Shown here piece after piece: positions 1 through 8,351 of a DNA stretch of 64,000 nt. The first letter of the stretch is position 1; each line of letters starts with the position of its first letter. The translations under genes were made by a program, and so were the position numbers. The notes under the pieces are model-generated. The model saw nothing but the letters and a program-made list of their open reading frames with translations. It did no database searches and was not told the DNA's origin. The DNA lies in the NCBI GenBank assembly GCA_018433595.1, contig JAHDQY010000003.1, forward strand, positions 1 through 64,000. Direction: 5' to 3'. The stretch comes from Synergistales bacterium (GTDB lineage Bacteria; Synergistota; Synergistia; Synergistales; Aminithiophilaceae).

Positions 1-353
1 AAGTTCACTGCGTCCATCCCGAACGGGTCCGGAGGGCCCGCGACGAGGCCGGGCCATTGCGGGTGGCCGAAGATCTTGCCCCCATGTTCAAGGCCCTCGG
101 CGATCCGACGCGGCTGCGCCTTCTTCTGGCCCTGCGGGGCGGGGAGATGTGCGTCTGTGATCTCGCCGCCTTCCTGGGGACGAGCGATTCGGCCGTCTCC
201 CATCATCTGCGTCACCTCCGCCAGCTGGCCCTGGTGCGGCGGCGACGGGAGGGGCAGATGCTCTTTTACGCTCTCGATGACGATCACGTCGAGGCGATTC
301 TGAAGATAGGCCTGGAACACCAGGCCCACAGTGAAGGGCGGTCAAACCGATGA
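1..353 (+). CDS. ArsR/SmtB-family metal-responsive repressor (5' end outside window)
   Basis: Winged-helix repressor of the ArsR/SmtB/CadC class. The frame is open from base 3 to the stop at 351-353. The codons before the TTG at 57 encode a Cys/His-containing N-terminal extension (VHCVHPERV), as in CadC-like proteins, so the gene probably starts left of the window. A GDPTRLRLL helix is followed by ELCVCDL-like GEMCVCDL, the CxC metal-sensing segment of the DNA-binding helix, and then DSAVSHHLRHL as recognition helix. The stop overlaps the next start (ATGA), so it is translationally coupled to a metal permease that it probably represses. The inducing metal (Zn, Cd, Pb or As) cannot be told. 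Confidence 0.88.
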   Translation, partial: VHCVHPERVRRARDEAGPLRVAEDLAPMFKALGDPTRLRLLLALRGGEMCVCDLAAFLGTSDSAVSHHLRHLRQLALVRRRREGQMLFYALDDDHVEAILKIGLEHQAHSEGRSNR

Positions 354-1405
354 AAGTTCTTGAAGAACTTCTCCGAAGCTCCCTCTCCATGTTTCTGTCC
401 GCCGCGCCCTTCATGGTTTTCGGCCTCGTCATCGCGGGCCTTCTCAAGGTTCTGATCCGGCCGGAGACGGTGAGCCGCGTCCTGGGGCGGGGGAGGGTGA
501 GCTCCGTTTTGAAGGCCGCCCTCGTCGGCGTGCCCATGCCTCTGTGTTCCTGCGGCGTCCTTCCCGTGGCCCAGTCGCTGGGGCGGCAGGGGGCCACGAA
601 GGGGGCCGTCGCCTCCTTCCTCATCGCCACCCCCGAGTCGGGCGTCGACTCCATCGCCGTCAGCTACGCCCTTCTCGATCCGATCCTGGCCGTCGCCCGT
701 CCCCTGGCGGCCTTCGTCTCCGCCGTCGTGGCGGGGCTGACGATCAACTTCGCTCAGGAACTTCCAGAAGCGGTGATGCCTTCCGCGGAAGGAGGCAAGG
801 GCCGTCGGGAGAGTCTCCTCTCCGGGGTGCGCTACGCTTTTTCCGACCTCTGGGGCGACATGGCCGGGGCCTTTTTCGTCGGCGTCCTCCTCTCGGGAGT
901 CGTGGCGGCCCTCGTGCCCGAAGATTTTCTGGGCCGTTTCCTCGGCGGCGGCCTCCTCTCCATGGCCGTCATGTTCTTCGTCGGCGTTCCCCTCTACGTC
1001 TGCGCCACGTCGTCGACGCCGCTGGCCGCGGCTCTGATCCTCAAGGGCGTCTCTCCCGGAGCGGCCCTGGTCTTCCTCCTGGCCGGACCGGCGACGAACA
1101 TGGCCTCCCTGGCGGTGCTGATCCGGACCCAGGGGAAGCGCTTCGTCGCCCTTTACCTGGCGGTCATCGCCGTCGTCTCCTTTGCCTTCGGCCTCGCCGT
1201 CGACGGCCTCTACGACCTGATGGGCCGTTCTCCGGCGGCGATGATCGGCGAGGCCGGAGACGTCCTGCCCCTCTGGCTTTCTCTGGGGGCGGCGATCCTT
1301 CTCGTCGTGACGGCCCTTCCCGTGCTGGCCCGCCGTTTCCGGCTCTTCCGTCCCGCCTCGACGAAATCATCGGATTGCGGCTGCGGGGGAGCCTGCAGGC
1401 ACTGA
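350..1405 (+). CDS. SO_0444-type Cu/Zn efflux permease (DUF318/ArsP-like)
   Basis: Polytopic permease of 351 aa. The family signature PMPLCSCGVLPVA, with its Cys pair, lies near residues 62-75, and a second half repeats the fold around residues 200-250 (VPLYVCATSSTPLAAAL). The C terminus is a short Cys/His-rich tail (DCGCGGACRH) that could bind metal. Family members export Cu/Zn or organoarsenicals. The start ATG overlaps the stop of the ArsR repressor, so the two form a sensor-exporter operon. Which metal is exported is inferred from family and neighbour only. Confidence 0.85.
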   Translation: MKVLEELLRSSLSMFLSAAPFMVFGLVIAGLLKVLIRPETVSRVLGRGRVSSVLKAALVGVPMPLCSCGVLPVAQSLGRQGATKGAVASFLIATPESGVDSIAVSYALLDPILAVARPLAAFVSAVVAGLTINFAQELPEAVMPSAEGGKGRRESLLSGVRYAFSDLWGDMAGAFFVGVLLSGVVAALVPEDFLGRFLGGGLLSMAVMFFVGVPLYVCATSSTPLAAALILKGVSPGAALVFLLAGPATNMASLAVLIRTQGKRFVALYLAVIAVVSFAFGLAVDGLYDLMGRSPAAMIGEAGDVLPLWLSLGAAILLVVTALPVLARRFRLFRPASTKSSDCGCGGACRH

Positions 1406-1442
1406 TTCCCCCCAAGAGCGAATCGAAAGGCAAAGGGCCTCT

Positions 1443-1474
1443 TTTATCGCAAAAAAGAGATCTTTTGCGATAAA
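1443..1474. promoter_or_regulatory. 12-bp perfect inverted repeat between permease and TauE-like gene
   Basis: Arms TTTATCGCAAAA (1443-1454) and TTTTGCGATAAA (1463-1474) flank an 8-nt spacer. It starts 38 bp after the permease stop and ends 47 bp before the next start. There is no trailing T-run and the stem is A/T-rich, so a protein-binding operator is as likely as a terminator. Confidence 0.5.
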
Positions 1475-1521
1475 CTCTTGAAAAGGACCGCTGTCAAGAG
1501 CCGTTCGTCAGGAGGGGTTTC

Positions 1522-2247
1522 GTGGAGTTCTTTCAGGCGGGATTACCCATCTTTCTCGGCGGCCTCCTCCAGGGCTGCACCGGCTTCGGATTCTCTCTTC
1601 TCGCCGTTCCCCTGCTCCTTCTCTCTTTTCCGGGAGCCGTCGTCACCCCCTTGCTCGTTCTCCTCAGCCTGGCCATGAATTTCGCCGTCTGGTGCGACTG
1701 CCGGTGTCGCTTTTCAGGGAGGACCCTTGCCGGCCTTCTCCTGGGGGGCGTCGCGGGGCTGTTGCCGGGGATGTGGGCTCTTGCCGTCCTCCCCGTCCGG
1801 GGCTTTCGCTTCGCCGCCGGTCTCATCGTGGCGGCTTCGGCGCTGGCCCTGCTCTCCGGTTTTCGCCGTCCCCTGACGCCTCGGGGGGGCTGCCTTTTCT
1901 CCGTCGGTCTCGCGAGCGGCTTTCTCAACGGAAGCCTCTCCATGAGCGGCCCGCCGGTGATCCTCTTTCTGGCCAATCAGGATGTCGGCAAGAACCTTTT
2001 CCGCTCCACCCTGGCCAGCTATTTCCTGAGCCTCAACGTGGTCACAGCGGCGCTCTTCCTTCTCCGGGGCATGATCGACGCTTCGTTGCTCCGACTCGGT
2101 CTTGCCGGTCTGCCGGCTCTCCTGGCCGGAACGGGGCTGGGCATTCTCCTGGCCCGCCAGGTTCCCGAGGGGGTCTTCCGGCGTCTCTCCCTCGCCCTTC
2201 TCGTGCTCATGGGGCTCAGTCTGACGGTCACGGCCCTCAGAAGCTGA
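1522..2247 (+). CDS. TauE/SafE-family sulfite/anion exporter
   Basis: Integral membrane protein of 241 aa with about eight hydrophobic segments. The N-terminal GGLLQGCTGFGFSLLAVPLL is the typical TauE/SafE (DUF81) opening, and a second-half repeat appears near GLASGFLNGSLSMSGPPV. Members are proposed to move sulfite, sulfoacetate or other anionic sulfur compounds across the cytoplasmic membrane. GTG start, chosen because AGGAGGGG lies 4 nt upstream (1510-1517). A palindrome at 1443-1474 may regulate it. The substrate is unknown. Confidence 0.85.
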   Translation: MEFFQAGLPIFLGGLLQGCTGFGFSLLAVPLLLLSFPGAVVTPLLVLLSLAMNFAVWCDCRCRFSGRTLAGLLLGGVAGLLPGMWALAVLPVRGFRFAAGLIVAASALALLSGFRRPLTPRGGCLFSVGLASGFLNGSLSMSGPPVILFLANQDVGKNLFRSTLASYFLSLNVVTAALFLLRGMIDASLLRLGLAGLPALLAGTGLGILLARQVPEGVFRRLSLALLVLMGLSLTVTALRS

Positions 2248-2274
2248 CGCCGCCGCTGGAAGGAGGTCTTCGGC

Positions 2275-3528
2275 GTGATAGCGCCTTCCCTGGTCGAGAG
2301 GATTTTCTCGGCTTCCAACATCGAACGGTGGAACGATCATCCCCGTCCCATCCAGTTCACCGAAATGGCCAAACAGGCCCACAAGATGATCATCGCCTAT
2401 GTCGTCGCCCGAACCGAGGAAGATCGGGGCGGGACCGTCGACTGGGGACGGCTCGTCGAGGGCGGCATCTTCGAGCTTCTGCACCGTGTCGTGCTCACCG
2501 ACATCAAGCCCCCCGTCTTTCATCGCATGATGGCCGAGCAGGGCGACAAGGTGAACCGCTGGGTCCTGCATCAGCTCGAAGAGGATCTGGCCGGCCTTGC
2601 CGGCGGCTTTCTCGGCCGGTTCCGGCGCTACCTTCTTGATGCCGATTACTGCAAGGCGGAGAAGGTGCTCCTCAAAGGGGCCCATTACATGGCCACCCAG
2701 TGGGAGTTCGATCTCGTCTACGATTTGAGCCGCCCCCTTTCGGGGATCGAAAAGACCCGTGAGGAGATCGAGTCCCAGATCAACGAACACCGCAATCTGG
2801 CCGCCATCGAAGAGATGCTCTTCCAGCGCGGTCTCGGCGGCGGGCGGAACCGGGGGATCTACGAGTTCGTCGACCTCGTCGGTCAGCTCCGCTTCCAGAA
2901 GCGCTGGGCCCAGACGCCCCGCATCCCCCAGACGTCGGTGCTGGAGCACCTTCTCTTTGTGGCCATCCTCTTCCATCTCGTCGCCGTCGAGATCGGGGCG
3001 TCGGAGCGGCGCCGCGTCGGCGGCTTCCTGGGCGGGCTCTTCCATGACCTGCCCGAGGTGCTGACGCGGGATATCATCTCTCCCGTCAAGAACTCCATCG
3101 AAGGACTGGACGAGCTGGTCAAGGAGTACGAGCGCCAGGCCATGGAGGAGCGGATCTACCCTCTCCTTCCCCGGCACTGGCAGAGGGAGCTGCGTTTCTT
3201 CACCGAAGAGGAGTTCGCCAACAAGGTCCGCTTCCCTTCGGGAGAGCAGCGCCGCGATCTCTCCTTCGACGAGCTGGAGGCTCTCTCCCTTCGGGAGGGG
3301 GTCCTTCCCCTGGACGGCAGGATCCTCAAGTCCTGCGACAAACTTGCGGCCTACATCGAGGCCTCCTTCTCCATCAGGACGGGCATCACCTCCCGGGCCC
3401 TTCTGCAGGGGATGGCCAACACCGATGCCGCTGCAGAACATCGGAACCTGACCGTAGGCGGCTTCTCCTTTTCGACCCTTTTCGACGCCTTCCGTGTCGA
3501 TGCAGACCACAATGGTCAAAGCAGCTGA
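2275..3528 (+). CDS. HD-domain metal-dependent phosphohydrolase (HD_3/YfbR-like)
   Basis: Protein of 417 aa with an HD-superfamily core in the second half: TSVLEHLLFVAILFH followed by GGLFHDLPEVLTRDIISPVK, which supplies the His and His-Asp metal ligands. This arrangement resembles HD_3 proteins such as the 5'-deoxynucleotidase YfbR, but the protein is about twice as long and has an extra N-terminal helical half. GTG start with AAGGAGG about 9 nt upstream. It follows the TauE-like gene by 27 bp and may be cotranscribed. The substrate is unknown; a nucleotide phosphatase is the default family inference. Confidence 0.75.
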   Translation: MIAPSLVERIFSASNIERWNDHPRPIQFTEMAKQAHKMIIAYVVARTEEDRGGTVDWGRLVEGGIFELLHRVVLTDIKPPVFHRMMAEQGDKVNRWVLHQLEEDLAGLAGGFLGRFRRYLLDADYCKAEKVLLKGAHYMATQWEFDLVYDLSRPLSGIEKTREEIESQINEHRNLAAIEEMLFQRGLGGGRNRGIYEFVDLVGQLRFQKRWAQTPRIPQTSVLEHLLFVAILFHLVAVEIGASERRRVGGFLGGLFHDLPEVLTRDIISPVKNSIEGLDELVKEYERQAMEERIYPLLPRHWQRELRFFTEEEFANKVRFPSGEQRRDLSFDELEALSLREGVLPLDGRILKSCDKLAAYIEASFSIRTGITSRALLQGMANTDAAAEHRNLTVGGFSFSTLFDAFRVDADHNGQSS

Positions 3529-3617
3529 AAAAAGAAGATACGAAGAGATCGAGCCCTGAAAGGTGCAATAATTTCTGATAATCGTGATTTAGCGACTTTC
3601 AAGGCATCTCCAGACAT

Positions 3618-3646
3618 TTGACTTTTGCTGACCTTCTGACTATCCT
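3618..3646 (+). promoter_or_regulatory. Sigma70-type promoter of hsp20
   Basis: TTGACT (3618-3623), a 17-bp spacer and TATCCT (3641-3646), about 45 bp before the hsp20 start. No CIRCE element is present. Confidence 0.65.
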
Positions 3647-3665
3647 TGATCTAGGTTCGATCAAG
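3645..3665. promoter_or_regulatory. HAIR-like (HspR-type) inverted repeat over the hsp20 transcription start
   Basis: CTTGATC (3645-3651), a 7-bp spacer and GATCAAG (3659-3665). The published HspR operator HAIR is CTTGAGT-N7-ACTCAAG, so arm length and spacing agree exactly and five of seven bases match in each arm. It starts inside the -10 box and covers the expected transcription start, a position suited to repression. Confidence 0.5.
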
Positions 3666-3691
3666 ATCACTCAGTCAAGGAGGTATGCGTC

Positions 3692-4126
3692 ATGAGAAGT
3701 CTTGCCCGTTGGTCCAAGCCGAGCGTCTTCTCTCTTTTCCCGGAGGTGGATGACTTCTTCCGCAGCTTCAACAACCTCTACTCCGCTTCCGGTCGCGATC
3801 TGCCCATCGAGATCTACGAGGAGGGCGGCGATGTTTTCGTGAAGATCGACGCCCCCGGCTACGCCCCTAAGGATGTGGAGATCCGCCTCTTCGCCGACCG
3901 GATTCTCGTCAGGGGAAAGACCGAGTCGGAAGAGCAGGTCGCGGAGGGTCAGGAGGGACGGACCTACCACTGCTGCCGCCGCCGCCGGGAGCTCAACTAC
4001 AGCCTGGGGCTTCCCGCCGAGATCGACCCCGACGGAGCCGAGGCGAAATTCGACAACGGAGTCCTTTCCCTCAGGCTGCCGAAAAAAGCCAGGGAAGAGG
4101 GACGTCTCCTCCAGCTGGAAGACTGA
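3692..4126 (+). CDS. Hsp20/alpha-crystallin family small heat-shock protein
   Basis: ATP-independent holdase chaperone of 144 aa, a normal length for the family. The alpha-crystallin domain spans roughly residues 30-135 (DLPIEIYEEGGDVFVKIDAPGY to FDNGVLSLRLPKK), including the conserved GVLSLRLPK strand; the N-terminal arm is short. The start ATG was chosen over an out-of-frame ATG at 3684 because it opens the family-like reading frame and has AAGGAGG about 9 nt upstream. Its own promoter and a HAIR-like operator suggest heat-stress control by an HspR-type repressor not seen in this window. Confidence 0.92.
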   Translation: MRSLARWSKPSVFSLFPEVDDFFRSFNNLYSASGRDLPIEIYEEGGDVFVKIDAPGYAPKDVEIRLFADRILVRGKTESEEQVAEGQEGRTYHCCRRRRELNYSLGLPAEIDPDGAEAKFDNGVLSLRLPKKAREEGRLLQLED

Positions 4127-4139
4127 TCCGCGTGTCCGA

Positions 4140-4187
4140 GCAGGACGAGCAAAAGGGCGCCTTGAGGCGCCCTTTTGCTCGTCCTGC
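4140..4187. terminator. Bidirectional terminator between hsp20 and the LD-carboxypeptidase gene
   Basis: Perfect 22-bp stem (4140-4161 with 4166-4187) and a TTGA loop. The inner part reads AAAAGGGCGCC-loop-GGCGCCCTTTT, so each strand has a short U-run inside the hairpin, a classic bidirectional terminator placed between convergent genes. Confidence 0.85.
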
Positions 4188-4207
4188 CGTCTTGAGGCCC
4201 CTTTTTT

Positions 4208-5143
4208 CTAGATCAGGCCGGATTCGACGACGGTCAGCGTTCCCTTCGTTCCGTCGACGACGGCCCGGGCGCCCAGGGGCAGGGTGACCTTTTTCGGCCC
4301 GTGGCCGAAGGGGGCGTTGACGACGGTGGGCTTCCCGACGGGGGCGACGACGGCCTCGAAGATTTCGGAGAGGGTGAAGGTCCGCTTCGGGTCTTTGGCC
4401 TTCAGGTTGGTGAATTGGCCCAGGACGATGGCCGCGACGTCGTCGAGCTTCCCCGCCAGGCGGAGCTGAAAGAGCATGCGATCGATGCGGTAGAAGGGTT
4501 CGTCGGTATCCTCCAGGATGAGCACCCTCCCCCTGGTGTCGATCTCCCAGGGAGTTCCCAGGAGGGAACAGACGAGAGCCAGATTCCCTCCGACAAGCTC
4601 GCCCTCGGCGGTGCCGCCGACGAGGCCTTCCATGGCCGGGGCCCCCTCGAAGGGGAGGATCTCCCCCGGAGGGGTTCTGTCGGTCAGGGCCCGGATCAGA
4701 TGGTCCTCGACGTAGCCGGAGAAGCGGCCGTCGAGGAATTCGGTGACGACCATGGGGCCGTGAAAGGTGCAGAATCCCCCGATCAGGTTGAACATCTGAT
4801 GCAGGATGGTGATGTCGCTGTAGCCCAGAAAGATCTTGGGGTGGGCGGCGATCGTTCTCATGTCGAGCAGAGGCGGCAGGCGGATGGCGCCGTCGCCTCC
4901 GCGCAGGCAGAAAAGGGCCTTCACGTCGTCGTCGCCGAAAAGCTCGTTCAGATCGCGGGCCCGAAGCTCCTCGGGCCCTGCCATGTAGCCCAGGGTCGCG
5001 TGGCAGCTCCGGCCGAGCCGGACGGAGAAGCCCATTTTCTTGACGGCTCTGACGGCACCTTCGACGGCTTCGGGTGACGAGGGGCTGGAGGGGGCGACGA
5101 GGCCGACGAGATCGCCGGGGCTGAGGGGACGGACCTTGCGCAC
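4208..5143 (-). CDS. ldcA: S66-family LD-carboxypeptidase (murein tetrapeptide carboxypeptidase)
   Basis: Cytosolic serine peptidase that removes the terminal D-Ala from murein tetrapeptides. The S66 triad is visible: Ser in FLGYSDIT, Glu in VLILEDTDEP and His in APFGHGPKK. The opening VRKVRPLSPGDLVGLVAPSSP is typical. The GTG at 5143 was chosen, with a GGAAG motif 8-12 nt upstream; an in-frame start at 5206 would add 21 atypical residues. It is divergent from the dpp-like operon, and the YkfA homologue in the B. subtilis dpp-ykf locus is of the same family, so muropeptide recycling is the likely role. Confidence 0.88.
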   Translation of the reverse strand: MRKVRPLSPGDLVGLVAPSSPSSPEAVEGAVRAVKKMGFSVRLGRSCHATLGYMAGPEELRARDLNELFGDDDVKALFCLRGGDGAIRLPPLLDMRTIAAHPKIFLGYSDITILHQMFNLIGGFCTFHGPMVVTEFLDGRFSGYVEDHLIRALTDRTPPGEILPFEGAPAMEGLVGGTAEGELVGGNLALVCSLLGTPWEIDTRGRVLILEDTDEPFYRIDRMLFQLRLAGKLDDVAAIVLGQFTNLKAKDPKRTFTLSEIFEAVVAPVGKPTVVNAPFGHGPKKVTLPLGARAVVDGTKGTLTVVESGLI

Positions 5144-5367
5144 GAAAAACACTTCCTTTCTTCCGATCCTGTCGCCGGAGGAGCACCTTCCCCTGCCTAC
5201 ACTCAAGTTAATGGGATCGGGGGAATTGCCTTTCCCGGGACAGTGCGGTAAGGTGAATATTGAATATCTTTGGCGCGTTTATACAAAAACGATAGGACAG
5301 AGACCGTCTTTGTCAAGGGCCTTGCCGAAGCCGATCATCGCCGATGAGCTGAAGAGGGGGGAAGGGG

Positions 5368-6288
5368 TTGGCGCGTTTTCTGCTCCATCGCTTCATCTCG
5401 GTGTTGCTGACGATCTGGGCCGTCGTGACGGTGACCTTTCTCATGATGCACGCCGTTCCGGGAGGTCCCTTCCAGCAGGAAAAACAGCTTCCCGACGCCG
5501 TGATCCAGGCCCTTGAAGCCAAATATCACCTGAACGACCCCCTGCCCAAACAGTATCTGGACTACCTCAAGGGCATTCTGACCTGGGATCTCGGCCCCTC
5601 CTTCCAGAAGATCGGCGTCTCCGTCGAGGAGATGATCGGCCAGAGCTTCCCCGTCTCGATGGAGCTCGGCCTTCTCGTCGTGATCGTCGTGCTTGCCCTG
5701 GGTGTCCCCCTCGGCGTTCTCGCGGCGGTCCAGCGGGGCCGGGTCTTTGATCAGTTCATCCGCTTTGTGGCCACCCTGGGCCAGACCATCCCCAGCTTCG
5801 TCCTGGCCACGCTGCTCATCTACATCTTCAGCGCCAGGCTCCGCTGGTTCCCCTCCTTCGGTCTCCGCACGTGGAAGCACTATGTCCTGCCCGTGGCGGC
5901 CCTCGGCGGCTACTCCCTCTCCTTCGTGCTCCGTCTCACCCGCTCGACGATGGTCGAGGTCCTCCAGCAGGATTACATCCGAACGGCCCGGGCCAAGGGC
6001 GTTCCCGAGGGGGCGGTCATCTTCCGCCATGCCCTGCGGAACGCCCTCATCCCCGTCGTCACCTACATCGGCCCCCTCATCGCCGCCATCATCACCGGAT
6101 CTTTCGTCGTCGAGAAGATCTTTGCCATCCCCGGCATGGGCAAGTTCTTCGTCGAAAGCGTCTCCAACCGCGACTACACGGTGCTCATGGGGCTGACCCT
6201 CTTCCAGTCGATCATTCTCTGCGTGGCCATCCTGGCCGTCGATCTTCTCTACGGGCTCCTTGATCCGCGGATCAAGGTCGGCAAGTGA
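5368..6288 (+). CDS. dppB: Peptide ABC transporter permease, DppB/OppB type
   Basis: First inner-membrane subunit of a peptide importer, 306 aa with about six membrane segments. The N terminus LLHRFISVLLTIWAVVTVTFLMMHAVPG is typical of the family. The EAA loop that docks the ATPase is near residues 190-222 (DYIRTARAKGVPEGAVIFRHALRNALIP). TTG start preceded by GAAGAGGGGG. It heads a tightly packed operon that continues with DppC, DppD, DppF, a binding protein and murein-peptide enzymes, which suggests muropeptides as substrate. Confidence 0.92.
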   Translation: MARFLLHRFISVLLTIWAVVTVTFLMMHAVPGGPFQQEKQLPDAVIQALEAKYHLNDPLPKQYLDYLKGILTWDLGPSFQKIGVSVEEMIGQSFPVSMELGLLVVIVVLALGVPLGVLAAVQRGRVFDQFIRFVATLGQTIPSFVLATLLIYIFSARLRWFPSFGLRTWKHYVLPVAALGGYSLSFVLRLTRSTMVEVLQQDYIRTARAKGVPEGAVIFRHALRNALIPVVTYIGPLIAAIITGSFVVEKIFAIPGMGKFFVESVSNRDYTVLMGLTLFQSIILCVAILAVDLLYGLLDPRIKVGK

Positions 6289-6301
6289 GGGGGTGTCGGC
6301 C

Positions 6302-7261
6302 ATGACCCCGGCACCTCAGGGCCAGTCCCCGTCTCCGGCCTCGGCCGATCTCGTCCCGGCCCGTCTCTGGGAGCCCATCCCGGCCTCGGAGCAGCAGGGA
6401 GAACGCATCGACCGGCCCAGCCTGACCTACCTTCAGGACGCCTGGGAGCGCTTCCGCCGCAATCCGACGGCCCTCTTCGGCCTGCTGCTTCTCGTCGTCA
6501 TCTTCTCCTTCGCCCTTTTGGGCCCCGTCCTGTCGAGTCACTCCTACCGGGAGCAGAACCTCGACAGGACCTACGAGTTCCCCAGCGCCGAACACTGGTT
6601 CGGGACGGACGCCCACGGGAGGGATCTCTTCGTCCGCGTCATGATCGGCGGCCGCATCTCCCTTCTCGTCGGGATCATCGCCACGGCCACGAGCTGCGTC
6701 ATCGGCGTCCTCTACGGCGGCTTCTCGGGCTTCATGGGCGGTCGCTGGGACAACATCCTCATGCGGATCGTCGACGTGGCCTCGACGATCCCCCTCATGC
6801 TCTATTCGATCCTGCTCATGGTCCTTCTCGGGACGGGGCTGCACAACATCCTGATCGCCCTGGGCCTCGTCTACTGGGTGGGCATGGTCCGCATCGTCCG
6901 CGGCCAGGTCCTCTCCCTGAAGGAGCAGGAATTCGTCCTCGCCGCCCAGGTCCTGGGGGCGAGGAAGTGGCGCATCCTGACGCGCCACCTCATTCCCAAC
7001 GCCATGGGGCCCATCCTGGTGACGGCGACGATGATGATCCCCGGCGCGATCTTCACCGAGTCCTTCCTGAGCTTCATCGGCATCGGCATCTCGGCCCCCA
7101 TGGCCTCCTGGGGCTCCCTCTGCGCCGACGCCCTCGGGGGACTCCGGTCCTATCCCTACCAGCTCTTCTTCCCCGCTGCGGCGATCTGCGTGACCATGCT
7201 GGGCTTCAACTTCGTCGGCGACGGCCTTCGCGATGCCCTTGACCCGAGGCTCCGCAAGTGA
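6302..7261 (+). CDS. dppC: Peptide ABC transporter permease, DppC/OppC type
   Basis: Second permease subunit, 319 aa. It has the OppC N-terminal segment (SLTYLQDAWERFRRNPTALF), the HWFGTDAHGRDLFVRV motif and an EAA loop with a conserved His-Pro context (EFVLAAQVLGARKWRILTRH). The start is taken as the ATG at 6302, 14 bp after the dppB stop, rather than an upstream in-frame codon inside dppB. It pairs with DppB to form the membrane pore. Confidence 0.92.
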   Translation: MTPAPQGQSPSPASADLVPARLWEPIPASEQQGERIDRPSLTYLQDAWERFRRNPTALFGLLLLVVIFSFALLGPVLSSHSYREQNLDRTYEFPSAEHWFGTDAHGRDLFVRVMIGGRISLLVGIIATATSCVIGVLYGGFSGFMGGRWDNILMRIVDVASTIPLMLYSILLMVLLGTGLHNILIALGLVYWVGMVRIVRGQVLSLKEQEFVLAAQVLGARKWRILTRHLIPNAMGPILVTATMMIPGAIFTESFLSFIGIGISAPMASWGSLCADALGGLRSYPYQLFFPAAAICVTMLGFNFVGDGLRDALDPRLRK

Positions 7262-7274
7262 GGAGGGGCGGGCG

Positions 7275-8351
7275 ATGACGACGAGCCAGGAACTTCTGGC
7301 CCCCTCGCAGGGGGCTCCATCGGGAACCGAGGCTCCGGAGCTGCTGCGCCTCGAAGGACTCTCCACCTCCTTTTTCACCCATGTCGGCGAGGTGAAGGCC
7401 CTGAGGGGGATCGATTTTGCCCTTCACGAGGGGGAGGCCTTCGGAATCGTCGGCGAGTCGGGCAGCGGCAAGAGCGTGACGGCCCTGTCCATCATGGGCC
7501 TTCTGCCCCATCCGGGGCGCGTCACGGAGGGGAAGGTCCTCTTTCGGGGGGAGAACCTCCTCGGCTGGAGCGAGAGGAAGATGCGCTGCCTCCGCGGCGA
7601 CGACCTGGCCATGATCTTTCAGGACCCCATGACGAGCCTCAATCCCGTCTTCACCGTCGGGGACCAGATCGTCGAGGTCCTCCGTCTCCACCGGAAGATC
7701 TCGAAGAAGGAGGCCTGGGAGCGGGCCGTCGAGGGGCTCCGCCTCGTGGGGATTCCCTCGCCGGAGAGGCGGGCCCGCCAGTACCCGCACCAGTTCAGCG
7801 GCGGCATGCGACAGAGGGCGATGATCGCCATGTCTCTGGCCTGCGAGCCGTCGCTCCTCATCGCCGACGAACCGACGACGGCCCTGGACGTGACGATCCA
7901 GGCCCAGATGCTCGATCTCATGAACGCGATGAGATCGAGCATCGGAACGGCCGTCATCCTCATCACCCATGACCTCGGCGTCGTCTCCGAGGTCTGTGCC
8001 CGCATCCTCGTCATGTACGGCGGCCAGGTCATGGAGGAGGCTTCGGCGCAGGACCTCTTCGACGAGCCTCTCCACCCCTACACGATGGGGCTGCTCCGGG
8101 CCCTTCCCGGCTACGGAATCAGGAGGCGAGGGCAGAGGCTGGTGCCCATCCCGGGATCGCCGCCGGATCTGCTCCGTCCTCCCAGGGGCTGCCCCTTCGT
8201 CGAGCGCTGCCCCAGGGCCCTGCGGATCTGCCGGGAGCGGCCCCCCCGCCTCTACGGCCTCCCCAAGGGGAGACGGTCGGCCTGCTGGCTTCACGATGAC
8301 GGCGCGCCGGAAGCCCTCCGGCTCGGGCTGCGGAAAGGGGCGATAGGATGA
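7275..8351 (+). CDS. dppD: Peptide ABC transporter ATP-binding protein, DppD/OppD type
   Basis: Cytosolic ATPase of 358 aa. Walker A is GESGSGKS at residues 60-67, the ABC signature is FSGGMRQR and Walker B is [12 protein letters not shown]. The C-terminal oligopeptide-transporter extension carries the family Cys motif ([15 protein letters not shown]). The ATG at 7275 was chosen, with GAGGAGGGG upstream; an upstream in-frame codon lies within dppC. Its stop overlaps the dppF start (ATGA), indicating translational coupling. Confidence 0.93.
   Translation: MTTSQELLAPSQGAPSGTEAPELLRLEGLSTSFFTHVGEVKALRGIDFALHEGEAFGIVGESGSGKSVTALSIMGLLPHPGRVTEGKVLFRGENLLGWSERKMRCLRGDDLAMIFQDPMTSLNPVFTVGDQIVEVLRLHRKISKKEAWERAVEGLRLVGIPSPERRARQYPHQFSGGMRQRAMIAMSLACEPSLLIADEPTTALDVTIQAQMLDLMNAMRSSIGTAVILITHDLGVVSEVCARILVMYGGQVMEEASAQDLFDEPLHPYTMGLLRALPGYGIRRRGQRLVPIPGSPPDLLRPPRGCPFVERCPRALRICRERPPRLYGLPKGRRSACWLHDDGAPEALRLGLRKGAIG

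Noticed and set aside
1714-3519. 601-codon minus-strand frame opposite the TauE and HD genes
   Set aside because: Biased Glu/Asp/Gly/Leu composition without motifs; both plus-strand genes have domains and ribosome sites.
3618-3665. CIRCE (HrcA) element at hsp20
   Set aside because: The TTAGCACTC-N9-GAGTGCTAA sequence is absent; arms and spacing fit HAIR instead.
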